Below, in pieces: positions 17,193 to 24,636 of a stretch of DNA of 64,000 nucleotides. Origin of the DNA: Mucilaginibacter aquariorum (lineage in GTDB: Bacteria > Bacteroidota > Bacteroidia > Sphingobacteriales > Sphingobacteriaceae). A program made the translations under genes and the position numbers. The stretch's first letter is position 1, and each line of letters starts with the position of its first letter. The notes beneath the pieces are model-generated. The model had not been told where the DNA came from and searched no databases. It saw only the letters and a list, made by a program, of their open reading frames with translations. The stretch spans positions 1 through 64,000 of the forward strand of contig NZ_JANHOH010000010.1 of assembly GCF_024498135.1 (NCBI RefSeq), in the 5' to 3' direction.

Positions 17193-18032
17193 TTATATCT
17201 TTCCGGTGATACCGTTATAGATCATTTGCCCGGCTAAAAAGGTAACCACAATAGCAAATACCCACCTTAACCAGCGCGATGATTTGGTATGTACCAGTAT
17301 TTTAGAGCCTGTTAAAGCGCCAAGCAGAACGCCTATTACCACAGGCATAGATATCCCCGGGTCGATATAACCACGCTGCAGGTAAACTACCGCGCTGGCT
17401 GCCGCCGTTACCCCTATCATAAAATTACTGGTAGTGGTTGATACCTTAAAAGGGATACGCATAATGGTATCCATAGCAATTACTTTTAGCGCGCCCGAGC
17501 CTATGCCCAAAAGCCCCGATATTACCCCGGCAAAAAGCATCATGAAGAAACCACCGCTAACACGGGTAACACCATATGCTATCTGTTCACCGTTACCATC
17601 GGGGTAACTGCCATAGAGTTTCAGTTTCGCCGCCAGATAGGTAGGTTCACTAATGATATTCTCGGCCTTTTTACGTAAAGACATTAGTGCCGAAAAGATC
17701 AATATCACCCCAAATAAAATAGCGATGTATTGGATTGGAATGTAAATGGCAACCAAAGCGCCAACCAAAGCGCCTATTGTGGTAGCAATCTCAAGGAACA
17801 TGCCCAGTCGTATATTGGTGATCCCTTCTTTTACGTATGCCGCTGCCGAACCCGATGACGTAGCGATCACCGAAACCAGCGATGCACCAATAGCATAATG
17901 GATATCAACCCCCAATAAAAGTGTGAGTAAGGGAATAATAACAACCCCGCCGCCAAGCCCCGTTAATGAACCCAGCAAACCCGCGAAATAGGCACCAATA
18001 AGTATAATGATAGTAAAAACAATTACCGACAT
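17193..18032 (-). CDS. TauE/SafE-type sulfite exporter family membrane protein
   Basis: A 279-residue inner-membrane protein with about eight helices, starting at the ATG at 18032 (three codons inside an upstream in-frame TTG). It shows the duplicated Gly-rich motifs of the family, GSLTGLGGGVVIIPLL in the first half and SGLLGIGSGALKVIAM in the second. Members export sulfite, sulfonates or other organic anions; the substrate here is unknown. It is convergent with the PEP-mutase-like gene, 8 bp apart. Confidence 0.85.
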   Translation of the reverse strand: MSVIVFTIIILIGAYFAGLLGSLTGLGGGVVIIPLLTLLLGVDIHYAIGASLVSVIATSSGSAAAYVKEGITNIRLGMFLEIATTIGALVGALVAIYIPIQYIAILFGVILIFSALMSLRKKAENIISEPTYLAAKLKLYGSYPDGNGEQIAYGVTRVSGGFFMMLFAGVISGLLGIGSGALKVIAMDTIMRIPFKVSTTTSNFMIGVTAAASAVVYLQRGYIDPGISMPVVIGVLLGALTGSKILVHTKSSRWLRWVFAIVVTFLAGQMIYNGITGKI

Positions 18033-18134
18033 AGAAGGCAATATATGATTGAGATTGTAAAAGTAAGATAAGTTTTTTAGAATAGGTTTGAAGAAATATA
18101 ATTGATATTAGGATAGTGGTGTTTGAGAAATCTC

Positions 18135-18587
18135 CTAATTCACCACCCCAAAGTAATACACCCAGACTATAAAAAACACCTGCAGCGGTACCCTAAACCA
18201 TAAATAATTGAGGCCGTATCCGCAATAATCGGCACGCTCCAGGTTTACTTTATTTTTGGCGGCGTAAATGTTAGCCGGCAACAACACTACCAGAAAGCCA
18301 ATTACAAACCATGCCACCGGCAACCGTACCTTGTTTACCAGCAGGCCTATCGCCGCCAATATTTCTATATAGCCGGTTATATAGACGACCATTTTTTTGA
18401 GGGGTACAAATGATGGCAGCATCAGCACCATGCCTTTATTAAATTTAAAATGGGCCGTGGCGGCAAATATCAGCATCACAGCCATAGCCAGCCGCCCGCA
18501 GAAATAATAATCTGGCGGATGGCCGGCAATAAATGTAGCCAGGCAGCTCACCCCAAATACGGACAGTAAAACTATAAGCGGTTTCAT
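18135..18587 (-). CDS. DoxX-family membrane protein
   Basis: A 150-residue protein with four hydrophobic helices. The FIAGHPPDYYFCGRLAMAVMLIFAATAHFKF segment and GYIEILAAIGLLV are DoxX-like, a small quinone-associated membrane family whose role is poorly defined (thiosulfate:quinone oxidoreductase subunit in archaea). No soluble partner is adjacent. Divergent from the UbiD gene, with about 50 bp between the starts. Confidence 0.7.
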   Translation of the reverse strand: MKPLIVLLSVFGVSCLATFIAGHPPDYYFCGRLAMAVMLIFAATAHFKFNKGMVLMLPSFVPLKKMVVYITGYIEILAAIGLLVNKVRLPVAWFVIGFLVVLLPANIYAAKNKVNLERADYCGYGLNYLWFRVPLQVFFIVWVYYFGVVN

Positions 18588-18637
18588 GAGCTAAATATCG
18601 TTAAAAACATTAAAATGTATAATATCTTTGGGCCTAA

Positions 18638-20476
18638 ATGGGATACAATAGTTTACAGGCCTGCATTACCGATCTTGAAAAGAACGGCCATCTTATCCGT
18701 ATTAAGGAAGAAGTTGACCCTTACCTGCAAATGGCAGCTATTCATCTGCGTGTTTTTGAACACGAGGGGCCTGCTATATTGTTCGAGAACGTAAAGGGCA
18801 GCAAGTTCCCGGCGGTATCTAATTTATTTGGTACACTGGATAGGTCGCGCTTTATTTTTAGGGATACGCTGGAGAAAATAAAGACCCTGATTGATATAAA
18901 AAACGACCCAATAAAGGCCATAAAACACCCTTTTAAGTATGCCAACACGGCACTGACCGCACTATCGGCCCTGCCGATGAAAGTGCGCAAAGATGCCCCC
19001 ATAAATTTTGGCCGTACCCTGATCAGCGAGCTGCCGCAAATAGTCAACTGGCCAAAAGATGGCGGCCCATTTGTGACCATGCCACAGGTTTATACCGAGG
19101 ACGCCGACATGCCCGGCATCATGAATGCCAACCTGGGCATGTACCGCATACAAATGGCCGGTAACGATTATATCCAAGACAAAGAGATTGGCTTGCACTA
19201 TCAGCTGCATCGTGGTATTGGTGTACACCAAACCAAGGCCAATGCAAAAGGCCAGCCTTTAAAGGTGAGCATATTTGTAGGCGGCCCACCGGCACACCCC
19301 GTTGCGGCAGTAATGCCCCTGCCCGAGGGTTTATCTGAAATGACCTTTGGCGGCGCTTTGGGTAACCGCCGGTTCCGTTATTTTTATGATGATGAGGGGT
19401 TCTGTATTTCGGCAGATGCTGACTTTGTTATCACAGGCACTGTGATGCCTATGGAGAACAAACCCGAGGGCCCTTTTGGCGATCACCTGGGTTATTATAG
19501 CCTGGCGCACCCTTTTCCGTTGATGAAAGTGCATAACGTTTATCACCGTAAGGATGCTATCTGGTCGTTTACGGTAGTGGGCAGGCCGCCGCAGGAGGAT
19601 ACCAGCTTTGGGGCATTGATACACGAGATTACCGGTAACGCCATACCCAAAGAGATCCCCGGCTTGCATGCCGTTAACGCGGTTGACGCTGCGGGTGTGC
19701 ACCCCCTATTATTCGCTATAGGCAGCGAGCGCTACACGCCTTATGTGAAAGAACGCCATCCGCAGGAAATTATCACCATTGCCAATCATATTTTGGGTAA
19801 AGGGCAGCTAAGTCTTGCCAAATACCTGTTCATTGCCGCTAAGGAAGATAACCCCAATTTGGACGTAAACGATATAGGCGGTTTTCTGAAACATATATTG
19901 CAACGCATAGACCTGACCCGCGACCTGCATTTTCATACCCGTACCACAATAGACACCCTTGATTATAGCGGCGAAGGATTAAACAGCGGCAGCAAGGTTG
20001 CCATTACCGTTGCCGGCGATATTAAACGCGGGCTTTGGAATGAGTTGCCATCATCCTTTACCCTGCCACGCCCGTTTGTAAACTACAAAATGGTGATGCC
20101 GGGTGTATTGGCCGTTGAAGTGCCGAAGAACATCCGCGCCAGCGATATGCCTTTAATGCTGGAAATTTTACAGGAGCATTTGGCCGAAGCTGAATTAGGT
20201 GGCTTGCCCCTAATGGTCTTATGTGACGATGCCGGTTTCACGGCGCAAAACCTTAACAATTTTGTATGGGTAACTTTTACCCGCAGCAACCCAAGTCATG
20301 ATATTTATGGCATTAACAGTTTTACCGAGCATAAGCATTGGGGCTGTAACGGTCCGCTGATGATCGATGCCCGCATAAAGCCACATCACGCGCCCGTTTT
20401 GGAACGCGACCCTGGAGTGGAGAAGCTGGTTGATAAAATGGGTGAAAAAGGTGGGGTGCTGCACGGGGTGATATAG
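18638..20476 (+). CDS. UbiD-family decarboxylase
   Basis: A 612-residue enzyme of the prenylated-FMN-dependent UbiD family, which reversibly decarboxylates aromatic and alpha,beta-unsaturated acids. Supporting stretches are GPAILFENVKGSKFPAVSNLFG near the N-terminus, GIGVHQTKANAKGQPLKVSIFVGGPPAHPVAAVMPLPEG in the middle, and ENKPEGPFGDHLGYYS with the conserved Glu and Arg-containing neighbourhood. Length is longer than E. coli UbiD (about 500) but usual for Bacteroidota. The flavin prenyltransferase UbiX is not adjacent. A role in menaquinone/futalosine metabolism is possible but unproven. Confidence 0.9.
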   Translation: MGYNSLQACITDLEKNGHLIRIKEEVDPYLQMAAIHLRVFEHEGPAILFENVKGSKFPAVSNLFGTLDRSRFIFRDTLEKIKTLIDIKNDPIKAIKHPFKYANTALTALSALPMKVRKDAPINFGRTLISELPQIVNWPKDGGPFVTMPQVYTEDADMPGIMNANLGMYRIQMAGNDYIQDKEIGLHYQLHRGIGVHQTKANAKGQPLKVSIFVGGPPAHPVAAVMPLPEGLSEMTFGGALGNRRFRYFYDDEGFCISADADFVITGTVMPMENKPEGPFGDHLGYYSLAHPFPLMKVHNVYHRKDAIWSFTVVGRPPQEDTSFGALIHEITGNAIPKEIPGLHAVNAVDAAGVHPLLFAIGSERYTPYVKERHPQEIITIANHILGKGQLSLAKYLFIAAKEDNPNLDVNDIGGFLKHILQRIDLTRDLHFHTRTTIDTLDYSGEGLNSGSKVAITVAGDIKRGLWNELPSSFTLPRPFVNYKMVMPGVLAVEVPKNIRASDMPLMLEILQEHLAEAELGGLPLMVLCDDAGFTAQNLNNFVWVTFTRSNPSHDIYGINSFTEHKHWGCNGPLMIDARIKPHHAPVLERDPGVEKLVDKMGEKGGVLHGVI

Positions 20477-20488
20477 TTTCCCCTTTGT

Positions 20489-20571
20489 CATCCTGAACTT
20501 AGTGAAGGATCTATTATACTACATGCTTGTCGGCGATTAGATGCTTCCCTGCCGTTACCCATGACAATTAT
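20489..20571. repeat. REP-like palindromic repeat
   Basis: Left arm GTCATCCTGAACTTAGTGAA then GGATCT, right arm ATTAGATGCTTCCCTGCCG ending CATGACAA. The arms are imperfect inverses with a spacer containing TGTCGGCG. The same plan is seen at 21247-21342 and 11510-11740. Confidence 0.75.
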
Positions 20572-20589
20572 TAGTAAATGGCGTGAAAA

Positions 20590-20616
20590 GTGTTCACGTT
20601 CACGTCCGTGAACGCC
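20590..20616. repeat. TTCACG-CGTGAA palindrome, copy 1
   Basis: GTGTTCACGTTCACGTCCG followed by TGAACGCC. It is nearly identical to 46998-47023 (GTGTTCACGTTCACGGCCG, TGAACAC). It looks like a dyad site or a short mobile repeat. Confidence 0.6.
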
Positions 20617-20974
20617 ATCACGAACGAATAAATAACTGATAATGACTGGTTTAAAAATAAGCTACTAACAAAATAACGTCACCATTAAATCCAAACCTGG
20701 CACAGGCAAACATGCATATAATATAGTCGGTCACGCTCCCCCCGCAAAGATCTGTCATTGCACCTTCAAAGGCCACGGGATTTGATAACTCAGATGACAG
20801 TTGTTTTTTTTTGCGTTAGGGCTTATATAATCTATTGCTGCCGCGAGATTAGCGTAGCGTATCTCGTGATGTGCATGTTGCAAGCTTTTAGCTTGCGTCA
20901 GCATATAGTTAAGCCCACACGAACTTGTTTGGCATTTCTCGTGCTCGGTGTTCCAATATAACATTGGCCCACTC

Positions 20975-21240
20975 ATTCGCCGCGGAAGGGCTTCTTCTTT
21001 TTGCTTGATCAAAAAGAAGCAAAAAATCAAGTCGGCAAAAATGTTTCTTTGCGCACACGGCCCTTGCCCTGCAAACCGTGCAGAACCACGGGCTGGAATC
21101 TTTTGCCCTACTGCGTTCCCTCTTGCCCTTGCTTCAGCAAAATTTCCTATGCCCTTGCCACGCTCAAGGCCACCATTGTTCTGCCCGCTTTCGCCCGAAG
21201 CTGTTTTGCCGACGGGGAAAGAAAAATCCTGTCCCTTTTC
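20975..21240. repeat. Probable long dispersed repeat
   Basis: Starts GGCTTCTTCTTTTTGCTTG with an adjacent inverse (CAAAAAGAAGC), giving a hairpin, and continues through a C-rich stretch without a plausible protein. I recall similar translated fragments as spurious ORFs in related genomes; this cannot be confirmed here because only one copy is in the window. Confidence 0.45.
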
Positions 21241-21246
21241 CCGACT

Positions 21247-21342
21247 TGTCATCCTGAGCGAGAGCGAAGGATCTATTAGCGAACTTTGCCTATCGAAATT
21301 GCATATCGGCTATTAGATGCTTCACGATGTTCAGCATGACAA
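21247..21342. repeat. REP-like palindromic repeat
   Basis: Left arm GTCATCCTGAGCGAGAGCGA then AGGATCT, right arm ATTAGATGCTTCACGATG and TTCAGCATGACAAA. It belongs to the same family as 20489-20571 and is immediately followed by the 82-bp element. Confidence 0.75.
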
Positions 21343-21355
21343 AGGGGCTATCCCT

Positions 21356-21437
21356 GCGTTAGGGATTGCAGCGGATACCGGCCAGTGCCTAATGCCTGCA
21401 GGCGTATGAGCGGAAAGCCCGGGCCGCAGGCAACGCC
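21356..21437. repeat. 82-bp dispersed element, copy B
   Basis: Begins GCGTTAGGGATTGCAGCGG and ends CCGGGCCGCAGGCAACGCC, the same length as 11598-11679. Outer thirds are almost identical and the middle is divergent (here it contains GCCTGCAGGC). As at the other locus, REP-like half sites lie on both sides. Confidence 0.8.
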
Positions 21438-21623
21438 ATAATATTGACAAAAGAGAAAAGAATGAAGAAACAAGACACAGAAACGCCCGTGATGGCATAC
21501 TGCTTAGATCCTTCGACCACGCCCGGGATGACAAATTTGCATCATTTGCATATTTGCACATCTGCCTATCCGCACATTAAACCACATTTTACTATCTTAG
21601 CACCCTTATAATATTTCAAGCAC

Positions 21624-22502
21624 ATGAACAAATTTCACGGAACAGGAGTTGCAATGGTCACTCCTTTTCAGGCAGATGGACAGGTAGACTACGACGCTTT
21701 AAAAAAGCTGATAGATCACCTGATTGATGGCGGGATAAATTACCTGGTATCACTTGGTACAACCGGCGAAAGCGCCACATTAAGTAAGGAAGAAAAGAAG
21801 CAAGTTTTCGCCTTTACTGCCAAGGCCGTGAATAAACGTGTGTTGTTAGTTGCAGGTATTGCAGGTAACAACACCCTGGAAACTGTTGCCGAAATAAAAG
21901 CTTTTGATACAACGGGTTACGATGCGATACTATCGGCAAGTCCGCATTATAATAAACCAACACAAGAGGGGATTTATCAGCACTATAAGGCTATTGCCGA
22001 GGCTGCACCTTTGCCAATAATATTATATAATGTACCCAGCCGTACAGGTACATCGGTAAGTGCCGAAACTACGGTTAGACTGGCTACTGATTTTAAAAAC
22101 ATTATTGGTATAAAAGAAGCATCGGGTAATTTTGAACTGCTTAACCAGTTGATGCGCGATAAACCCGAAGAGTTTCTGGTAATATCGGGCGATGACCCTA
22201 TAAGCCTGCCGATGATAGCCATGGGCGCTGTTGGCGTAATATCTGTAGTGGGTAATGCTTTGCCAAGGCAGTTTTCTGACATGATAAGAAAATGCCTTAC
22301 CGGCGATTTTAAAGGCGCGCAGCCCGCGCATTACAGCATGATAGAATTTACCCGGTTAATGTTTGCCGAAGGCAGCCCGGCGGGTGTAAAATCGGCCCTG
22401 AAGCATTTAGGTGTTTGTGGTGATACCTTGCGTTTACCGCTGGTACCTGTAAGTGAAAGCGCCGCAGAAGATATAAAAGTGCAGATTGGGGTGATTGGGT
22501 AG
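21624..22502 (+). CDS. dapA: 4-hydroxy-tetrahydrodipicolinate synthase
   Basis: Condenses pyruvate with aspartate semialdehyde, the first step to meso-diaminopimelate and lysine, which feeds the MurE reaction encoded further along. The 292-residue TIM barrel has GTTGES at 45-50, catalytic Tyr135 in ILYNVPSRTG and Schiff-base Lys164 in IGIKEASG, all as expected. Length is normal. Monocistronic; a run of ten C bases and a 31-bp inverted repeat follow it. Confidence 0.95.
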   Translation: MNKFHGTGVAMVTPFQADGQVDYDALKKLIDHLIDGGINYLVSLGTTGESATLSKEEKKQVFAFTAKAVNKRVLLVAGIAGNNTLETVAEIKAFDTTGYDAILSASPHYNKPTQEGIYQHYKAIAEAAPLPIILYNVPSRTGTSVSAETTVRLATDFKNIIGIKEASGNFELLNQLMRDKPEEFLVISGDDPISLPMIAMGAVGVISVVGNALPRQFSDMIRKCLTGDFKGAQPAHYSMIEFTRLMFAEGSPAGVKSALKHLGVCGDTLRLPLVPVSESAAEDIKVQIGVIG

Positions 22503-22534
22503 TAAAAAACCTGCGCCCCCCCCCCAGTCAACCA

Positions 22535-22629
22535 CGTCATTGCGAGGTACGAAGCAATCTCTTTAAGCAATTCGTTTATGCAAGGGGTATAACTATCCTA
22601 AAGAGATTGCTTCGTACCTCGCAATGACG
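22535..22629. repeat. 31-bp perfect inverted repeat
   Basis: Starting CGTCATTGCGAGGTACGAAG (22535-22565), the 31-base arm recurs perfectly inverted at 22599-22629, with a 33-base spacer. This is a member of the CGTCATTGCGAGG repeat type that I know from intergenic regions of many bacteria. Confidence 0.85.
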
Positions 22630-22649
22630 CGCGGAGTATGTACACAAAC

Positions 22650-22690
22650 AAAAAAGTCCGGTTAGCCTTAACTAACCGGACTTTTATTTA
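22650..22690. terminator. Bidirectional terminator between dapA and the histone-like gene
   Basis: AAAAGTCCGGTTAG and CTAACCGGACTTTT form a 14-bp stem with a 6- to 7-base loop, A-rich before and T-rich after. It serves the minus-strand histone-like gene and probably also dapA. Confidence 0.85.
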
Positions 22691-22718
22691 AAGTAAAATA
22701 ACCTTTCGACTATTTTAA

Positions 22719-22895
22719 TTACGCTTTGTTTTTCGATTCCTGAACTTCAAGACGGATAGACTGCGCTAAGTTTTTTAGGTCTTGCATACCTTTACGAACG
22801 CGGGTACCAGCAGCGCTGTTACCTTTGTTATAAAATTTGTCGGCATCAGCTTCCAGCGATGCAACCAGTTCTTTTACTTCAGTAAATTTTTTCAT
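22719..22895 (-). CDS. Histone H1-like protein
   Basis: A 58-residue lysine-rich protein beginning MKKFTEVKELVASLEADA and ending QESKNKA. I recognise it as the short Hc1-like histone H1 family protein widespread in Bacteroidota, which is thought to bind DNA and act in the nucleoid. The predicted structure is two amphipathic helices, without the long AKK-rich tail of chlamydial Hc1. A GGAGCAC-type sequence lies just before the ATG, and a strong terminator follows 30 bp past the stop. It is a short gene that is easily missed. Confidence 0.85.
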   Translation of the reverse strand: MKKFTEVKELVASLEADADKFYNKGNSAAGTRVRKGMQDLKNLAQSIRLEVQESKNKA

Positions 22896-23252
22896 TGTGA
22901 GTGCTCCTTTAATTTTTGAGGTTTATTGTTATAATATAGGCTAAGCTAAAGGGTTTTTTTTTAAATAAAAACTTTTAATACATAAAAATAGTGCCTTTAA
23001 AGCGGTTTTTTTCCACATTTTTCATTCACAAGGGTTTAAAACTACACTGCTTTTTCGCCCTTTAAAAATTCTTGAAATAACACAGTCGGTTATTTTTTGC
23101 CGATTTATCGAATAACAAGCAATAATTTTATTTATCATTTAAAAAAACGCCCTAATTATTGCTAAAACCGTACAAATCAGGTCTTTTAAAAAATAAAATA
23201 GGCCCGGCAGAATATCTGTCGGGCCTATTTATATTATGCGCATGTTAACAAA
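22896..23252. other. AT-rich gene-free region between the histone-like gene and the oxoamine synthase
   Basis: Contains a TTTTCCACA word (23009-23017, DnaA-box-like) upstream of the histone-like gene and the terminator at 23190-23230. No coding frame of note. Confidence 0.5.
23190..23230 (-). terminator. Terminator of the alpha-oxoamine synthase gene
   Basis: On the minus strand AATAGGCCCGACAG pairs with CTGCCGGGCCTATT, one mismatch near the loop, followed by a T-rich run. It lies 22 bp past the stop codon. Confidence 0.8.
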
Positions 23253-24497
23253 TCAGGCAACCGCCAATTTGTTAATTTTATATTGCCCGTTAGTTAGTTT
23301 TGCAGACACATCGCTAAAGGCGTCCAGCGTGTGTTGTACGTCTTGCAGGGTATGCATGGCGGTTGGTATCAACCTAAGCATAATTAGGCCTTTAGGGATA
23401 ACCGGGTAAACCACAATAGAACAGAATATGCCGTGCTTCTCGCGCAGTTCCATGGTTAGGCTTGTAGCTTCGGTAAGGTCGCCTTTTAAAAATACGGGGG
23501 TAACCATGGTATCGGTAACACCTATATCAAAACCCTGCTCAACCAGTCCGTTTTGTAATGCTTTGGCAATTAGCCAAAGGTTCTCGCGCAATTGCGGGTT
23601 TGATTTTAACAGTTCAAAGCGTTTTTTTAGCCCTATTACCATTGGCATGGGTAAAGCCTTGGCAAATGTTTGTGAACGCATATTGTAACGCAGAAAATTG
23701 ATAATCTCCGTATCGGCTGCAATAAAAGCGCCAATACCGGCCATTGATTTAGCGAAGGTACCGAAGTACAGATCAACCCCATCAATGCAACCCTGTGCTT
23801 CGTGCGTACCCGAACCTTTTGCGCCCATGGTACCAAAACCATGCGCATCATCAACCAGCAGGCGAAACTTGTATCTATCTTTTAAGGCGATAATATCTGT
23901 TAGTTTGCCCTGCGCGCCCGACATGCCAAAAACACCTTCGGTGATTACCAGGATCCCTCCTCCGGTTTGCCGGGTCATACGTTCGGCACGTTCCAGTTGC
24001 TTGGCAAAGCTTTCCATATCGTTGTGCTTGTACACAAAGCGCTTACCCATATGCAGGCGAACACCATCAACTATACACGCATGCGATTCGGCATCGTAAA
24101 TGATAACATCGTTACGATCAACCAGTGCATCAATAATAGATACCATTCCCTGGTAGCCATAGTTAAGCAGGAACGCCGCTTCTTTGCCTACAAATTCGGC
24201 AAGGCCATCTTCCAGTTCTTCGTGATGTTTGGTATTGCCCGACATCATCCTTGCACCCATCGGGTAAGCCATGCCATAATCGGCAGCAGCCTGTGCATCG
24301 GCCTCCCGTACTTCGGGATGATTGGCCAGGCCCAGGTAATTGTTTAAGCTCCAAACTAAATGTTTTTTACCCTTGAACATCATGTGCGGGTGTATCTCCC
24401 CCTCTAAATGTGGGAAAGAAAAATAACCATGCGACCACTTTTGGTGCTGCCCAATTGGGCCGCCCATGTTCTTATTAATCTTATCAAACAGATCCAA
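23253..24497 (-). CDS. PLP-dependent alpha-oxoamine synthase, likely serine palmitoyltransferase type
   Basis: A 414-residue fold-type I PLP enzyme: SLNNYLGLANHP at 50-61, E-S-H-A with the ring-stacking His139, DDAHGFGTMG at 216-225, and the PLP lysine Lys250 in FGTFAKSMAG. The family joins an amino acid to an acyl-CoA (8-amino-7-oxononanoate synthase, 2-amino-3-ketobutyrate ligase, serine palmitoyltransferase). Absence of other biotin genes and the F-G-T-F-A-K-S motif favour the serine palmitoyltransferase branch that begins sphingolipid synthesis in this phylum. BioF- or Kbl-type activity cannot be excluded. Confidence 0.85.
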   Translation of the reverse strand: MDLFDKINKNMGGPIGQHQKWSHGYFSFPHLEGEIHPHMMFKGKKHLVWSLNNYLGLANHPEVREADAQAAADYGMAYPMGARMMSGNTKHHEELEDGLAEFVGKEAAFLLNYGYQGMVSIIDALVDRNDVIIYDAESHACIVDGVRLHMGKRFVYKHNDMESFAKQLERAERMTRQTGGGILVITEGVFGMSGAQGKLTDIIALKDRYKFRLLVDDAHGFGTMGAKGSGTHEAQGCIDGVDLYFGTFAKSMAGIGAFIAADTEIINFLRYNMRSQTFAKALPMPMVIGLKKRFELLKSNPQLRENLWLIAKALQNGLVEQGFDIGVTDTMVTPVFLKGDLTEATSLTMELREKHGIFCSIVVYPVIPKGLIMLRLIPTAMHTLQDVQHTLDAFSDVSAKLTNGQYKINKLAVA

Positions 24498-24583
24498 AAT
24501 GTATTTCTATTAGTGTAAATGTGCTGCAAATATAACCGCTTTATAAAAACGGTATTTAAACTTTTTATTATTTTGAATGATAA

Positions 24584-24615
24584 CAAAAAAGCCCCTGCAT
24601 TGTTGCGAGGGGCTT
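24584..24615 (-). terminator. Terminator of ftsZ
   Basis: On the minus strand AAGCCCCT pairs with AGGGGCTT, followed by TTTTTT. It lies about 22 bp past the ftsZ stop and closes the dcw cluster. Confidence 0.8.
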
Positions 24616-24636
24616 CATATAATGGGTTTAGATCAA

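Larger units (their letters stand above)
20477..21623. other. 1.1-kb repeat-only intergenic region
   Basis: No gene is supported. In order it holds a REP-like palindrome (20489-20571), a TTCACG palindrome (20590-20616), hairpins around 20840-20896, a long repeat-like segment (about 20975-21240), a second REP-like palindrome (21247-21342), an 82-bp element (21356-21437), another GGATCC...ATGACAAA half (about 21508-21537) and a TTTGCACATCTGC word spacer before dapA. Open frames on both strands pass through these repeats and look spurious. Confidence 0.75.

Noticed and set aside
20755..21252. Overlapping frames of 67-165 residues on both strands between ubiD-like gene and dapA
   Set aside because: They cross repeat and hairpin sequences, overlap one another on opposite strands and show no protein-like composition.
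22516..22525. Run of ten C after dapA as a phase-variation tract
   Set aside because: It lies 13 bases past the stop codon and before no gene, so length change would not switch any reading frame; it may also be a sequencing-prone tract.
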